Source of the DNA: Myxococcales bacterium | GTDB taxonomy: Bacteria > Myxococcota > Myxococcia > Myxococcales > Myxococcaceae | Direction of reading: 5' to 3' | Length of the DNA stretch: 64,000 bases | NCBI GenBank assembly: GCA_020846875.1 | Contig: JADLDB010000016.1 | Coordinates: 27,923-91,922, forward strand | Part shown: positions 17,938 to 26,247 of the stretch, piece after piece | Position numbering within the stretch: the first letter of the stretch is position 1 | How the letters are laid out: every line of letters starts with the position of its first letter | Program-made: the position numbers and the translations under genes | The notes under the pieces: generated by a model | What the model saw: the letters and a program-made list of their open reading frames with translations, nothing else | What the model was told of the DNA's origin: nothing | Databases searched by the model: none

Positions 17938-18792
17938 GTGAACGATCCCTTCGTCGACCGGTTGATAGACCTCGCGCTGGACGAGGATCTCGGCGCGGCG
18001 GGGGACGTCACCACCCAGGCCCTGGTGCCGGTGGACGCGCACGGCAAGGCGGAGCTCTGGGCGAAGGAGCCGATGGTGCTGTCCGGCCTCCCGGTCTTCC
18101 GGCGCACCTTCGAGCGGGTGGACCCTTCCGTCACGGTGCGCCTCGAGAAGGCCGACGGCGACGAGACGAGCGCGAAGGAGCGGGTAGCCACGCTGGAAGG
18201 CCCGCTGCGATCTCTGCTGATCGGCGAGCGGACGGCGCTCAACCTGGTGCAGCGGCTGTCTGGGATCGCCACCCAGGCCCGGCAGGCGGCGAAGGCGGTG
18301 GCCCAGGTGCCGGGCACGAAGCTCAAGGTGCTGGACACCCGGAAGACGCCCCCGGGGATGCGTGGGCTGGCCAAGCAGGCGGTGCGGCACGGTGGCGCGC
18401 ACAACCACCGCTTCGGGCTCTTCGACGGGGTGCTGATCAAGGACAACCACCTCGCCGCGGTGGGCGGCTCGATCGCGAAGGCGTTGGAGCGGGCGAAGGC
18501 CAGATCGCCCCGGCTGGTGAAGATCGAGATCGAGGTGACCACCTTGAAGCAGCTCGAAGAGGCGATCGCCCACGGCGCGCACCTGGTGTTGTTGGACAAC
18601 ATGAGCGACGAGCTGGTGAGGCAGGCGGTGGCGCTGGCGAAGGGGCGGGTGGAGCTCGAGGTGTCCGGCGGGGTGACGCTGGCGCGGCTGCCCAGCCTCG
18701 CCACCCTGGGCGTGGACTACGTGTCGATGGGGTCGCTCACCCACTCGGCGCGGGCGATGGATCTCTCGCTGGAGATCCTGAACAGCCCTTGA
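17938..18792 (+). CDS. nadC: Nicotinate-nucleotide pyrophosphorylase (carboxylating)
   Basis: This enzyme converts quinolinate and PRPP to nicotinate mononucleotide in NAD synthesis. The 284-residue length and motifs are standard: EDLGAAGDVTT near the N-terminus, ERTALNLVQRLSGIAT, DTRKTPPGMRGLAKQAVRHG with the substrate-binding Arg and Lys, GLFDGVLIKDNH, and EVSGGV near the end. GTG at 17938 is preceded by AGAGGA that overlaps the valS stop, so the two genes are probably co-transcribed. nadA and nadB are not in the window. Confidence 0.95.
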   Translation: MNDPFVDRLIDLALDEDLGAAGDVTTQALVPVDAHGKAELWAKEPMVLSGLPVFRRTFERVDPSVTVRLEKADGDETSAKERVATLEGPLRSLLIGERTALNLVQRLSGIATQARQAAKAVAQVPGTKLKVLDTRKTPPGMRGLAKQAVRHGGAHNHRFGLFDGVLIKDNHLAAVGGSIAKALERAKARSPRLVKIEIEVTTLKQLEEAIAHGAHLVLLDNMSDELVRQAVALAKGRVELEVSGGVTLARLPSLATLGVDYVSMGSLTHSARAMDLSLEILNSP

Positions 18793-18939
18793 GCCCCCGG
18801 GTGATCACCGTCGGCTCGGGGTCAAGCCGACCACGAAAATCTGAGGGAACCCGTGCAGTTTCGGCAGGCTGCGCCGTACCGCGTCCCTGTCATTGTGCGG
18901 GCGTACGCGGTGGCGCCACGGATGCAGAGTGTGCGGTCC

Positions 18940-20226
18940 ATGAGCCCTTTGCGAGCCGCCGCCCTGGCCGTCGTCGCTGTCTTCTCGCTGGTGGCCTGCG
19001 GAGGCGAAGCCGACGTGCCTGCGCCAGGCGAACTGGTGAGGTCGTCGAAGGAGCGGATCACCCAGGCAGCGCCGCAGGCCGATCTGGCCGCGGTGGTGGA
19101 CGGCGCCACCACCTTCGCCTTCGACGTGTACCGGAAGCTGCCGGCCACCCGGGAGAACACCGCCTTCTCGCCGTACAGCGTGTCGGTGGCGCTCTCGATG
19201 ACGTACCCGGGCGCGCGCGGCAGCACGCGGGACGCCTTCGAAGACGTGCTGCACGTGACGATCCCCGAGGATCGCTACCACCGGGCGATGAACACCATCG
19301 ACTCCGCGCTGCGGAGCCGGGGGCAGGGGGCCCAGGGCAAAGACGGCCGGCCCTTCCGGCTGCGGATCAACAACCAGCTCTTCGGGCAGCTCGATCAGCA
19401 CTTCGAGACGCCGTTCCTCGACACCCTCTCCGCCGAGTACGGCGCGGGCATGAGGCTGCTCGACTTCCAGAAGAAGCCGGAGCCCTCGCGGCAGGCGATC
19501 AACGACTGGGTGTCCACCAACACCGAGAAGCTGATCCCCGAGTTGCTCGAGGACGGGACGATCACCTCGGACACGGTGCTCGCTCTGGTCAACACGCTGT
19601 ACTTCAACGCCGCGTGGAAGACGAAGTTCGATCACGACCAGACGCAGAACGGCGCCTTCACCCGCCGCGACGGCTCCACCACCCAGGTGCCGATGATGAG
19701 CAAGGAGTCGATGGCGGTGAACTACGGCATGCTGGACGGCGTGGAGGTGCTGGAGCTGCCGTACTCCGGGGACGAGGTGTCGATGGTGCTGCTGGTGCCG
19801 CCGGCCGGGAAGCTGGGCGAATTGGAGCAGTCGCTCGACGGCGGGAAGGTGCGGGCCTTCATCGGAGCGCTCCAGGAGCGCAACGTGGGCGTGCGGATGC
19901 CGAAGTTCGAGGCGCGCGCGCAGGCGGACCTGAAGGACGTCCTCTCGGCGCTGGGCCTCGGCGTGGCCTTCTCAGGCGACGCGGATCTCTCCGGGATGAC
20001 CGGGCAGAAAGAGCTGGCGCTGACCGCGGTCGTGCACGAGGCGGTGGTGAAGACGGACGAGGACGGCACCGAGGCGGCGGCGGCCACCGCGGTGATCGCC
20101 GGGAGGACCTCCATCCCCGAGTACATCGAGGTGGACCGCGCCTTCGTGTACCTGATCCGCGATCGCGCGACGGGGGCGCTGCTCTTCATCGGCCGCATCG
20201 GCGATCCCGGCGCCTCCGGCTCGTGA
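18940..20226 (+). CDS. Serpin-family protease inhibitor, lipoprotein
   Basis: The mature part is a full serpin: NTAFSPYSVSVALSMTYPGA near the N-terminus, VLALVNTLYFNAAWKTKF, and DRAFVYLIRDRATGALLFIG near the end. The hinge before the reactive loop reads DEDGTEAAAATA, with small residues at P12-P9, the pattern of inhibitory serpins. The scissile bond is probably around GRTS, suggesting a trypsin-like target. A signal peptide ends in the lipobox LVAC, so it is likely anchored to a membrane and faces out or the periplasm. Starts at 18940 or 18922 both work. It stands alone after nadC with a 147-base gap. Confidence 0.9.
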   Translation: MSPLRAAALAVVAVFSLVACGGEADVPAPGELVRSSKERITQAAPQADLAAVVDGATTFAFDVYRKLPATRENTAFSPYSVSVALSMTYPGARGSTRDAFEDVLHVTIPEDRYHRAMNTIDSALRSRGQGAQGKDGRPFRLRINNQLFGQLDQHFETPFLDTLSAEYGAGMRLLDFQKKPEPSRQAINDWVSTNTEKLIPELLEDGTITSDTVLALVNTLYFNAAWKTKFDHDQTQNGAFTRRDGSTTQVPMMSKESMAVNYGMLDGVEVLELPYSGDEVSMVLLVPPAGKLGELEQSLDGGKVRAFIGALQERNVGVRMPKFEARAQADLKDVLSALGLGVAFSGDADLSGMTGQKELALTAVVHEAVVKTDEDGTEAAAATAVIAGRTSIPEYIEVDRAFVYLIRDRATGALLFIGRIGDPGASGS

Positions 20227-20242
20227 CGAGCCGAAGGCTCCT

Positions 20243-20947
20243 TCAACTGAACGCCTTCACGCCGCACCCCACGTCATACTTCGCGAGGCGCTTCCTTCCG
20301 CCCGAAGAGTCACGACTGGGCAGGGTGACGAGTTTCCACTCGGGTAGCACCACCGCGGTCAGCCCCCCTCCGAACACCGCGCCCGTGTCCACGCCCACGG
20401 CCCACTCGGTGACGAGCGGCCGGTCCAGGACGGAGTGGCCGAAGATGATCCGCTCCGGGCCCTTCCAGTGGTTGGTCCAGAAGGCGTAGCCCTGGGGCGC
20501 CTTCGACGGCCAGAAGGACTTCGGGTGCGGCGGCTGGATGTGCTGGATGTGCAGCAGGTGGTGATCGAGCTGCTGCTCGAGCGGCACGCCGGGGAAGGCG
20601 CCCGCGTGGACGACGGCGGCGCCGAACTCCGGTAGGCGGATCACCTTCGGCAAGGATGAGAAGTAGCTGTAGTGCCCATCCCCCAGCGACTCGCGGGTGC
20701 GGAGGTGATCGGGCGACAGCTTCTCTCTGTCTCGGCGGCGCTGGTTCAGGTGCTTCTCTTCGTGGTTGCCCAGCACGCACTCGTGCTGCATCGCCAGCTC
20801 GACGCACTCTCGGGGCTTCGGGCCCCGGTCGACGAGATCGCCGGCGAAGATGACGCGGTCGCTCGAGGTGACCGCCAGGCGGGAGAGCAGCTCGACGGCC
20901 TCGTCGTGACAGCCGTGGAGATCCCCGATGACGATGGTGCGGCGCAT
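20243..20947 (-). CDS. Calcineurin-like metallophosphoesterase
   Basis: The 234-residue protein begins MRRTIVIGDLHGCHDEA and contains GDLVDRGP, GNHEEKHL, a His in VVHAG, and GHSVLDRP: the metal ligands of the PPP/ApaH phosphatase family in order. It may act on phosphoproteins or dinucleoside polyphosphates; sequence alone does not decide. The open frame runs upstream to 21496, but ATG 20947 fits the family start and has GGAAGGGAG just before it. It is convergent with the serpin gene. Confidence 0.88.
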   Translation of the reverse strand: MRRTIVIGDLHGCHDEAVELLSRLAVTSSDRVIFAGDLVDRGPKPRECVELAMQHECVLGNHEEKHLNQRRRDREKLSPDHLRTRESLGDGHYSYFSSLPKVIRLPEFGAAVVHAGAFPGVPLEQQLDHHLLHIQHIQPPHPKSFWPSKAPQGYAFWTNHWKGPERIIFGHSVLDRPLVTEWAVGVDTGAVFGGGLTAVVLPEWKLVTLPSRDSSGGRKRLAKYDVGCGVKAFS

Positions 20948-21254
20948 GGCCGGGCTCCCTTCCGGGGAGGATGGAGTGATTCGAGGCGTTCGGCCAGCGG
21001 AAGCACCCGAGTTGAGACGCCGCTGCGGGAGCCTCCGTTTGCGAGGAGGACTTCCCAGACCATGGGGCGCGTCCCGTGAGGGAGCGCCGAAAGCGTGTAG
21101 GGCATCATCGGCCGGGTCCTTCATGGCCGCTGGAGACAGGGACGGTGATCCGCCTCGCATCCTGACCGCTGGGGTTGAGCGCTTCGAGTTGTCGCGCCCG
21201 TTGACACTTCGGGTGGGCACCGGGCTCCGGGGCCGGGGCGACAATTTCGGCACG
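20948..21254. other. 307-base intergenic region between divergent genes
   Basis: No convincing gene is visible. A short frame on the minus strand starting at 21108 (MMPYTLSALPHGTRPMVWEV) has reasonable codon use for about 55 residues but then runs into the phosphoesterase gene in another frame, so I do not call it. A TTGACA at 21201-21206 could be a -35 element toward 21255, but no matching -10 is seen. The region presumably holds both divergent promoters. Confidence 0.4.
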
Positions 21255-21941
21255 ATGACGCTCCTGGTACGCCGCCCCGTCGCGCCCACGCCTCGGCGGC
21301 CGCAGCAGGCGCAGGCCGCCACCGCCACTTCGCGGCCCACGCGCGGCATCCCCGGCAGCGCCCGGGTCGTGGTGATCGGCGACAGCCACACCGCCGGCGT
21401 CTTTGGCGCGTCGCTCAAGGCGCGGCTCGCCTCGCACCTGAAGGGCGGCGGCGGGAAGCTGCAGAGCTTCACCGGCGTGCCCTCGGCGAGCGTCACTCAC
21501 TTTCTCCACGGCACCGACACCCGGGCCGGCAGCGCCACCTTCCACACGCCGCGCCTCGCCACGCTGCTCGATCGCCGGCCGCGACCGACCCACCTCGTCG
21601 TCGCGCTCGGCACCAACATGCTCTTCAACTCGAAGGCTGAGAACGCGGCGCAGATCCGCGCGCTCTTGGCCAAGGCGGATCACTTCGGCGTGAAGGTGAC
21701 GTGGGTGGGCCCACCCGACGTGCACGGCTACGGCGGGAACCTGGCCGGCCCTGCTCCCGAGCGGCACTTCTACGAGGCCCTCCGCGAGGTGAACGCGTCG
21801 CGGCGGCTCCGGGGGCTTGGGCCCATGCAGCTCGTCGACTCCCGCCCCTTCACCGAGGAGCACCAGACCCTCGACGGCGTCCACTTCGGCGGCGCTGTGG
21901 CCCGGCGCTGGGCGCGCGGCGTGCTGGGTGCTGCGATCTGA
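21255..21941 (+). CDS. SGNH/GDSL-type hydrolase
   Basis: After an N-terminal basic, proline-rich segment of about 30 residues comes RVVVIGDSHTAGVFG with the nucleophile Ser in GDSH, then HLVVALGTNMLF (oxyanion block with the family Asn) and DGVHFGGAVARRWARG with the catalytic Asp-x-x-His near the C-terminus. These define SGNH hydrolases, which act on esters of lipids or carbohydrates. There is no clear signal peptide, so location is uncertain. Upstream in-frame starts exist (for example 21124); ATG 21255 is the conservative choice. Confidence 0.75.
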   Translation: MTLLVRRPVAPTPRRPQQAQAATATSRPTRGIPGSARVVVIGDSHTAGVFGASLKARLASHLKGGGGKLQSFTGVPSASVTHFLHGTDTRAGSATFHTPRLATLLDRRPRPTHLVVALGTNMLFNSKAENAAQIRALLAKADHFGVKVTWVGPPDVHGYGGNLAGPAPERHFYEALREVNASRRLRGLGPMQLVDSRPFTEEHQTLDGVHFGGAVARRWARGVLGAAI

Positions 21942-22047
21942 CGGCCCCCCAACCCAGCAGGATCTGAAGCGTAGACTTCGCTCCTGCGCTCGTCAGGAAT
22001 GACCGCACAGCCCCGTCGGGCAGCGGTATGGTTCCGGGCCTCCGCCC

Positions 22048-22737
22048 ATGCTCACTGACGACGAATTGTTCGCAGAGATCTCCCGGCGGAAGGCGCAAGG
22101 CCAGGACTACAAGAAGCAGCTTGGCGAGCTCGTCTTCCGCTGGCGCGATGCCGCCACCACCGTCATCCGCCGCGTGCAAGGAGCCTTCATGAGGGGCTCC
22201 CCCGACGACGCCGACGAGATCTTCCAGGACGCCGTGACGAAGTTCATGGCCAAGGGGCTCGATCAGTTCCGCGGGGTGTCGGAGCAGGTGCCGGGCAAGG
22301 CGGCGTCGCCGAAGACGTTCTTCCTGCGGATCGTCAAGCACTGCGCGATCGACCGCTACCGCCGGCAGCGCGAGGAGCTCGACGAGGGGCCGCGCGACGA
22401 CGACGAGGACTACGAGCAGCCCCGCCACGAGGCCCAGAAGGCGATGGCCGAGGCGCGCGCGAAGGCGGATCAGGGCGAAGCGCACGAGGAGTACTGGGCG
22501 GCCTGGGAGCGGCTCAAGGAAGAGCACCCCAACGAGGCGGCGGCGTGGGATCTGTACCACCACCAGGACATGGACGATCACGCGGAGGTCGCCCGGATCC
22601 TCGGGATCACGGTGGTCAACTCGTACAAGCGGGTGAGCCGCGCCCAGGCCTGGCTCAAGCTCTACGTCCTCGAAGCGCGCAAGCGCGACGAGGCGCCACA
22701 CGCAGCACCAGCAGACGACGAGGAGAATGAGTCATGA
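22048..22737 (+). CDS. Sigma-70 family (ECF-like) RNA polymerase sigma factor
   Basis: Region 2 is recognisable in ADEIFQDAVTKFMAKG followed by PKTFFLRIVKHCAIDRYRRQ, the -10 binding helix, and region 4 in EVARILGITVVNSYKRVSRA, the -35 binding helix-turn-helix. Between them is an unusually long acidic linker (EELDEGPRDDDEDYEQ). At 229 residues it is a little longer than most ECF factors. It overlaps the next gene by four bases (ATGA), a typical arrangement for a sigma factor with its regulator, but that partner does not look like a known anti-sigma factor. Confidence 0.82.
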   Translation: MLTDDELFAEISRRKAQGQDYKKQLGELVFRWRDAATTVIRRVQGAFMRGSPDDADEIFQDAVTKFMAKGLDQFRGVSEQVPGKAASPKTFFLRIVKHCAIDRYRRQREELDEGPRDDDEDYEQPRHEAQKAMAEARAKADQGEAHEEYWAAWERLKEEHPNEAAAWDLYHHQDMDDHAEVARILGITVVNSYKRVSRAQAWLKLYVLEARKRDEAPHAAPADDEENES

Positions 22738-23921
22738 TCGCGCCCACCCCAGAGCGGTATTCGGCCCGAGTCGAGGAGCTCGAGTCGCTTCGTCACGAGC
22801 TCGAGGGCGGGAACAGACCAGGCGATCCGGGGCCCCTCGTCGGGCGGGTGCTGGAGGCGGCGGGCGATCTGCTTCGGCGCACCGAGGCGGTGAAGGCCGA
22901 GGGCGGCAACGTCACCGCGGTGCTGTTGCTGATCCCCGAGGCGGCGCTCAAGTCCTGGAGCGACGGGGTGCAGCTCCCGGAGCTGCGCACGCGGCTGCAG
23001 CGCGCAGCCAGTCAGGCGGTGGAGGCGGCGATCCCCGACAGCCCGGAGGAGGGGGAGCAATTGGCCGGCTGGGCGATGCAGGATCTTCACGCCCGCGACC
23101 GCCTCGAGTCCTCCCTGGTGGCTCTGGAGGCCCTGGCGTCGAATGGCCGGGGCGACGCGCGCGTGCTGTTCGAGCGGCTGCGCCGCGCGGTGGAAGACGT
23201 AGACTCGGCCTGTCGACCTTCGGCCCCGGCGTTGTCGGCGCTCAATGGTCGAAGGCGCACAGAGGCTGCCTTGCTGGACGTGGCGCACCGCGCTCGCGCC
23301 TGGTGGTACGTGGTGCGCAGCGGGATCGAAGACGATGCGCTGGTGCAGGTGTTGGGCGGCGAGGCGAAAGGCCGCCTTCCTCCGGCCGAGAAGCGCGCCG
23401 ACGGCGTCGTCACCCGGACGCGCGTGAGGCGAATCTCTTACGACGAGCTGTTTCGCTTCGATCTGGGCCTGGCCACCACCGTCGAAGCCGAGGTGCTGAG
23501 GCGGCAGGCCGCGGAAGACGCAGAGCTGAAGCGGGTGATGGCCGCGATGGAGGAAGGGGAGCGGGCCATCGAAGAAGTGACGAAGGACGACGAGCCGCCC
23601 CTGCGAAGTGCTCCCGTGCCCCTGCCGGTCGAGCCGCGCAGCAGTGCCCCCGAGGTGGTGGAGGAGCGGACCGAGTTCAAGGTGCTGGTGTTCCGCACGA
23701 AGACGCGTGTCCAGGTGGTGGTTCAACCCCGCCGCACGGACCGCTTCGCGGCGGCCGCCGTCTTCCGATCCGACGAGCCGGAGCGCGGACTGCCCTCGCG
23801 CTCGGGTGAGCTGGGGCACGAATTCGACCTCGGCGCGCCTGAGGACGTCGCCGGGCGCACGGCGCGCGTGGTGGTGAGGCTGGTGGACGGCCAGACGCAC
23901 GCCATCGAGGTCAAGCTGTGA
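22734..23921 (+). CDS. Unknown protein coupled to a sigma factor
   Basis: I do not recognise this 395-residue protein. It has no signal peptide or membrane span. The N-terminal two thirds look all-helical with heptad-like leucines (ARVEELESLRHELEGGN, and later AEVLRRQAAEDAELKRVMAA). After a Pro-rich linker, the last about 90 residues seem beta-rich (EFKVLVFRTKTRVQVVVQPR to the end). It overlaps the sigma factor gene at ATGA and the cutA gene at GTGA, so it is made in step with both. A cytoplasmic regulator of the sigma factor is a reasonable guess from position only. Confidence 0.7.
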   Translation: MIAPTPERYSARVEELESLRHELEGGNRPGDPGPLVGRVLEAAGDLLRRTEAVKAEGGNVTAVLLLIPEAALKSWSDGVQLPELRTRLQRAASQAVEAAIPDSPEEGEQLAGWAMQDLHARDRLESSLVALEALASNGRGDARVLFERLRRAVEDVDSACRPSAPALSALNGRRRTEAALLDVAHRARAWWYVVRSGIEDDALVQVLGGEAKGRLPPAEKRADGVVTRTRVRRISYDELFRFDLGLATTVEAEVLRRQAAEDAELKRVMAAMEEGERAIEEVTKDDEPPLRSAPVPLPVEPRSSAPEVVEERTEFKVLVFRTKTRVQVVVQPRRTDRFAAAAVFRSDEPERGLPSRSGELGHEFDLGAPEDVAGRTARVVVRLVDGQTHAIEVKL

Positions 23922-24235
23922 GCGGCGTGTGCGTGGTGCTGGTCACCGCGCCGTCGATGGAGAAGGGCGCAGAGATCGCGCGGACGCTGATCGACGAGTC
24001 GCTGATCGCCTGCGCCAACTTGATACCGGGGATCCGCAGCATCTACCGCTGGAAGGGCGAGCTGTGCGACGAGGCGGAGGTGCTACTGGTGATGAAGACG
24101 CGCGGCGAGCGCTTCGCCGCGGTGGAGGCGCGGGTCCGCTCGCTGCACGTGTACGAGGTGCCGGAGATCCTGCGGATGGACGTGGCGGCCGGGCACCAAC
24201 CGTACCTCGACTGGGTGCTGGGATCCGTCCGGTGA
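23918..24235 (+). CDS. cutA: Divalent-cation tolerance protein CutA
   Basis: The 105-residue length and the motifs CVVLVTAPSMEKGAEIARTL, LIACANLIPGIRSIYRWKGE and HVYEVPEILRMDV are those of CutA, a very stable trimeric protein linked to copper and other metal tolerance and sometimes to redox protein folding. GTG start overlaps the previous stop, and its own stop overlaps the next GTG, placing it third in a four-gene coupled set. Confidence 0.95.
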   Translation: MSGVCVVLVTAPSMEKGAEIARTLIDESLIACANLIPGIRSIYRWKGELCDEAEVLLVMKTRGERFAAVEARVRSLHVYEVPEILRMDVAAGHQPYLDWVLGSVR

Positions 24236-24645
24236 GGCGCGCGCTCTTCGTGGTGCTGCTGCTGTCGGCCTGCACTAAGGACGCGCCGAAGCCGCTCAAC
24301 CCGCAGCCGCCCTTCACGATGGAGAACGGCGTGGTGGTGCGCACGCTGCGGGCGGGCGACGGTGACGCGGCGAAGAAGGGCGACAAGATCACCATCCACT
24401 TCGTGGGCAGGCTGCTGGACGGCGGTGTGTTCGACAGCTCGCGCGAGCGGGGCGAGCCGATGAAGTTCTGGGTGGGGGAGGGGCAGGTGGTGGAGGGGCT
24501 GGACCAGGCGCTGCTGGGCGTGCGCGAGGGCGAGCTGCGGACGATCACCGTCCCCGCGAAGCTCGGCTACGGGATGGAGGCGAAGCCGAAGATCCCGGCC
24601 AACTCCACGCTGGTCTTCGAGGTGGAGTTGTTGGACGTGCGGTAG
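24232..24645 (+). CDS. FKBP-type peptidyl-prolyl isomerase, lipoprotein
   Basis: The protein starts MRRALFVVLLLSACTKD: a very short lipoprotein signal with lipobox LSAC at about residues 11-14. The rest is a single FKBP domain, with KKGDKITIHFVGRLLDGGVF, FDSSRERGEP, VIxGxD-type block VVEGLDQALLGVREGE and PAKLGYG. It should speed proline isomerisation in folding proteins outside the cytoplasm. It is the last of the four overlapping genes 22048-24645. Confidence 0.93.
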   Translation: MRRALFVVLLLSACTKDAPKPLNPQPPFTMENGVVVRTLRAGDGDAAKKGDKITIHFVGRLLDGGVFDSSRERGEPMKFWVGEGQVVEGLDQALLGVREGELRTITVPAKLGYGMEAKPKIPANSTLVFEVELLDVR

Positions 24646-24654
24646 GCGGAACGA

Positions 24655-25089
24655 TCAGGGCTGGGGGATCCCCTTGTCTTCGGTGAGATCGTCGGCGAGC
24701 GCGCCGTGCGTCTCGGCGCGCACCTCCGCGTGGAAGGCCTCGTACTCGCGCCGCTCCACCTCGGTCATCTGATCGAGCGCGAAGTTGAGCTGCGCGCGGG
24801 CCTTCACCAGCCGCTTCTTCGCCTCGTCCACCTTCCGCTTCACCGCGAGGAACTCCGGGGCCTCCTCGCTGGTGACGCCGCCGACGCGCAGCTCTTCGAG
24901 GCGCCGGTCGCCGTCTGCCTCGATCGTCTCGCACTCGTGGACTTCCTTCGCCGTGGACCAGGCCAGCTTCTGCGCAGCGGACTTGAGGCGATCGAGGCCC
25001 ACCTGCAGCGCCTTGCTCTCCAGCGTGTTGCGGGCCTGCGCCTCGAGGTGCTGCATCTTGAGGATCAGCTCGTCGACCGAGTCGGACAT
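24655..25089 (-). CDS. Coiled-coil protein, function unknown
   Basis: The 144-residue product is almost entirely helical and charged (VDELILKMQHLEAQARNTLE; KRKVDEAKKRLVKARAQLNF), with no signal peptide. It ends in an acidic DDLTEDKGIPQP. ATG 25089 is preferred to the longer upstream frame because the upstream part has the composition of an antisense shadow. It is convergent with the FKBP gene. Nothing in its context reveals a partner. Confidence 0.65.
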   Translation of the reverse strand: MSDSVDELILKMQHLEAQARNTLESKALQVGLDRLKSAAQKLAWSTAKEVHECETIEADGDRRLEELRVGGVTSEEAPEFLAVKRKVDEAKKRLVKARAQLNFALDQMTEVERREYEAFHAEVRAETHGALADDLTEDKGIPQP

Positions 25090-25152
25090 GGGCGCAGCGT
25101 AACACCGGCGCGAGGCTTCAAAGACGCTCAGGACTTGGGGTATTGAGGGCTC

Positions 25153-25620
25153 ATGCACCAGCGTCTGGACTACAAGGTCGCCTCGCCCGGCGCGTTCAAG
25201 GCGATGCTCGGCGTCGAACAGCAGGTTCACCAGAGCGGGCTGGAGGACTCGCTGCTCGAGCTGATCAAGACGCGCGCTTCCCAGCTCAACGGCTGCGCCT
25301 GGTGCCTGGACATGCACACCAAGGACGCCCGAGCGCGCGGGGAGACGGAGCAGCGCCTGTACCTGCTGTCGTCCTGGCGTGAGGCGCCGTGCTACAGCGA
25401 GCGCGAGCGCGCGGCGCTGGCCTGGACCGAGGCCGTCACGCGGATCGCCGAGGGTGGGGTGCCCGGTGAGCTGTACTCGGAGGTCCGGCGCCACTTCGAC
25501 GAGAAGCAGTTGGTCGATCTAACCCTCGCGATCATCGCGATCAACGGCTGGAACCGGATGAACGTCGCCTTCCAGACCGAGGTCGGCAGCTACGTCAGCC
25601 CGCATGGGCCGAAGCGCTGA
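25153..25620 (+). CDS. AhpD-like/carboxymuconolactone decarboxylase family protein
   Basis: The 155-residue product carries the AhpD core: LLELIKTRASQLNGCAWCLD followed by MHTKDARARGE, with a CxxC pair and the His three residues on. AERERAALAWTEAVT appears as RERAALAWTEAVTRIAEGGV, typical of the family. Such proteins are thiol-dependent peroxidase partners or act on peroxides. It stands alone between divergent and downstream genes. Confidence 0.9.
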   Translation: MHQRLDYKVASPGAFKAMLGVEQQVHQSGLEDSLLELIKTRASQLNGCAWCLDMHTKDARARGETEQRLYLLSSWREAPCYSERERAALAWTEAVTRIAEGGVPGELYSEVRRHFDEKQLVDLTLAIIAINGWNRMNVAFQTEVGSYVSPHGPKR

Positions 25621-25665
25621 GGCGCCGAGTTGAGCCGCGCTGCTCGGGGGAGTACAAAGAGAGCC

Positions 25666-26247
25666 GTGGATGCACCCGAGCCCCTCGATGCCGAGTTTTC
25701 CCGCGCCGCCTTCCTCACCTCCTTCTGCTTCGCGCTCGTCTCGAGCGGCAGCTTGCTCTGTGTCCGGCTGGCGGAGGGCCACCCTGCCTTCAGTTGGCTC
25801 TGCAGCCTGGCGGTGACGGCTGGCGCGCTGCTCGTCGTCGTGGCGGCGAAGACCTCTGGAGTTCGCACGGCGGTGAGGGTCCGTCGCGCCCCGCTGGTCT
25901 GGCGCGCGCACCTGTGGGGGGCCGCGCTGGCCATCGCCCTCGTCCATCTGGCGATCCTGATCGCGCCGGCCGGAGGGCACCTCACGGAGCGCCCGGCGCA
26001 GGTGGTCAACGACGCCGTCCTGATCGTGGCCACGCTCGGCCTGGTCTGGAGCTTCGTCTTCCGCCCGCAGCTCGTGAGGTCTGCCCTGCCGCTGCTCTCC
26101 TTCGGCGTCCTCGGTGGATACGCCGCGTCGATGGGGAGCTGGCACGTCGATCCCTTCCCGGGCCTCCAGGTCCAGCACTTCGTGGTGCGGCAGGTCTTCT
26201 CGACGTCGGCGGCCCTGCTCGTCTTCTTCTTCGCGAGCGGAGCGTGA
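25666..26247 (+). CDS. Integral membrane protein, function unknown
   Basis: About 193 residues with five hydrophobic stretches (for example AAFLTSFCFALVSSGSLLCV, LCSLAVTAGALLVVVA, GAALAIALVHLAILIA, ALPLLSFGVLGGY). I recognise no family motif. Start codon is uncertain: GTG 25666 is preceded by GGGGGAG; TTG 25630 is possible. Its stop overlaps the start of the MgtC-like gene (GTGA), so the two membrane proteins are coupled and may work together. Confidence 0.6.
   Translation: MDAPEPLDAEFSRAAFLTSFCFALVSSGSLLCVRLAEGHPAFSWLCSLAVTAGALLVVVAAKTSGVRTAVRVRRAPLVWRAHLWGAALAIALVHLAILIAPAGGHLTERPAQVVNDAVLIVATLGLVWSFVFRPQLVRSALPLLSFGVLGGYAASMGSWHVDPFPGLQVQHFVVRQVFSTSAALLVFFFASGA

Noticed and set aside
24655..25494. 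Longer 279-residue form of the coiled-coil protein
   Set aside because: The region above 25089 is antisense to the AhpD-like gene and lacks the helical composition of the real part.
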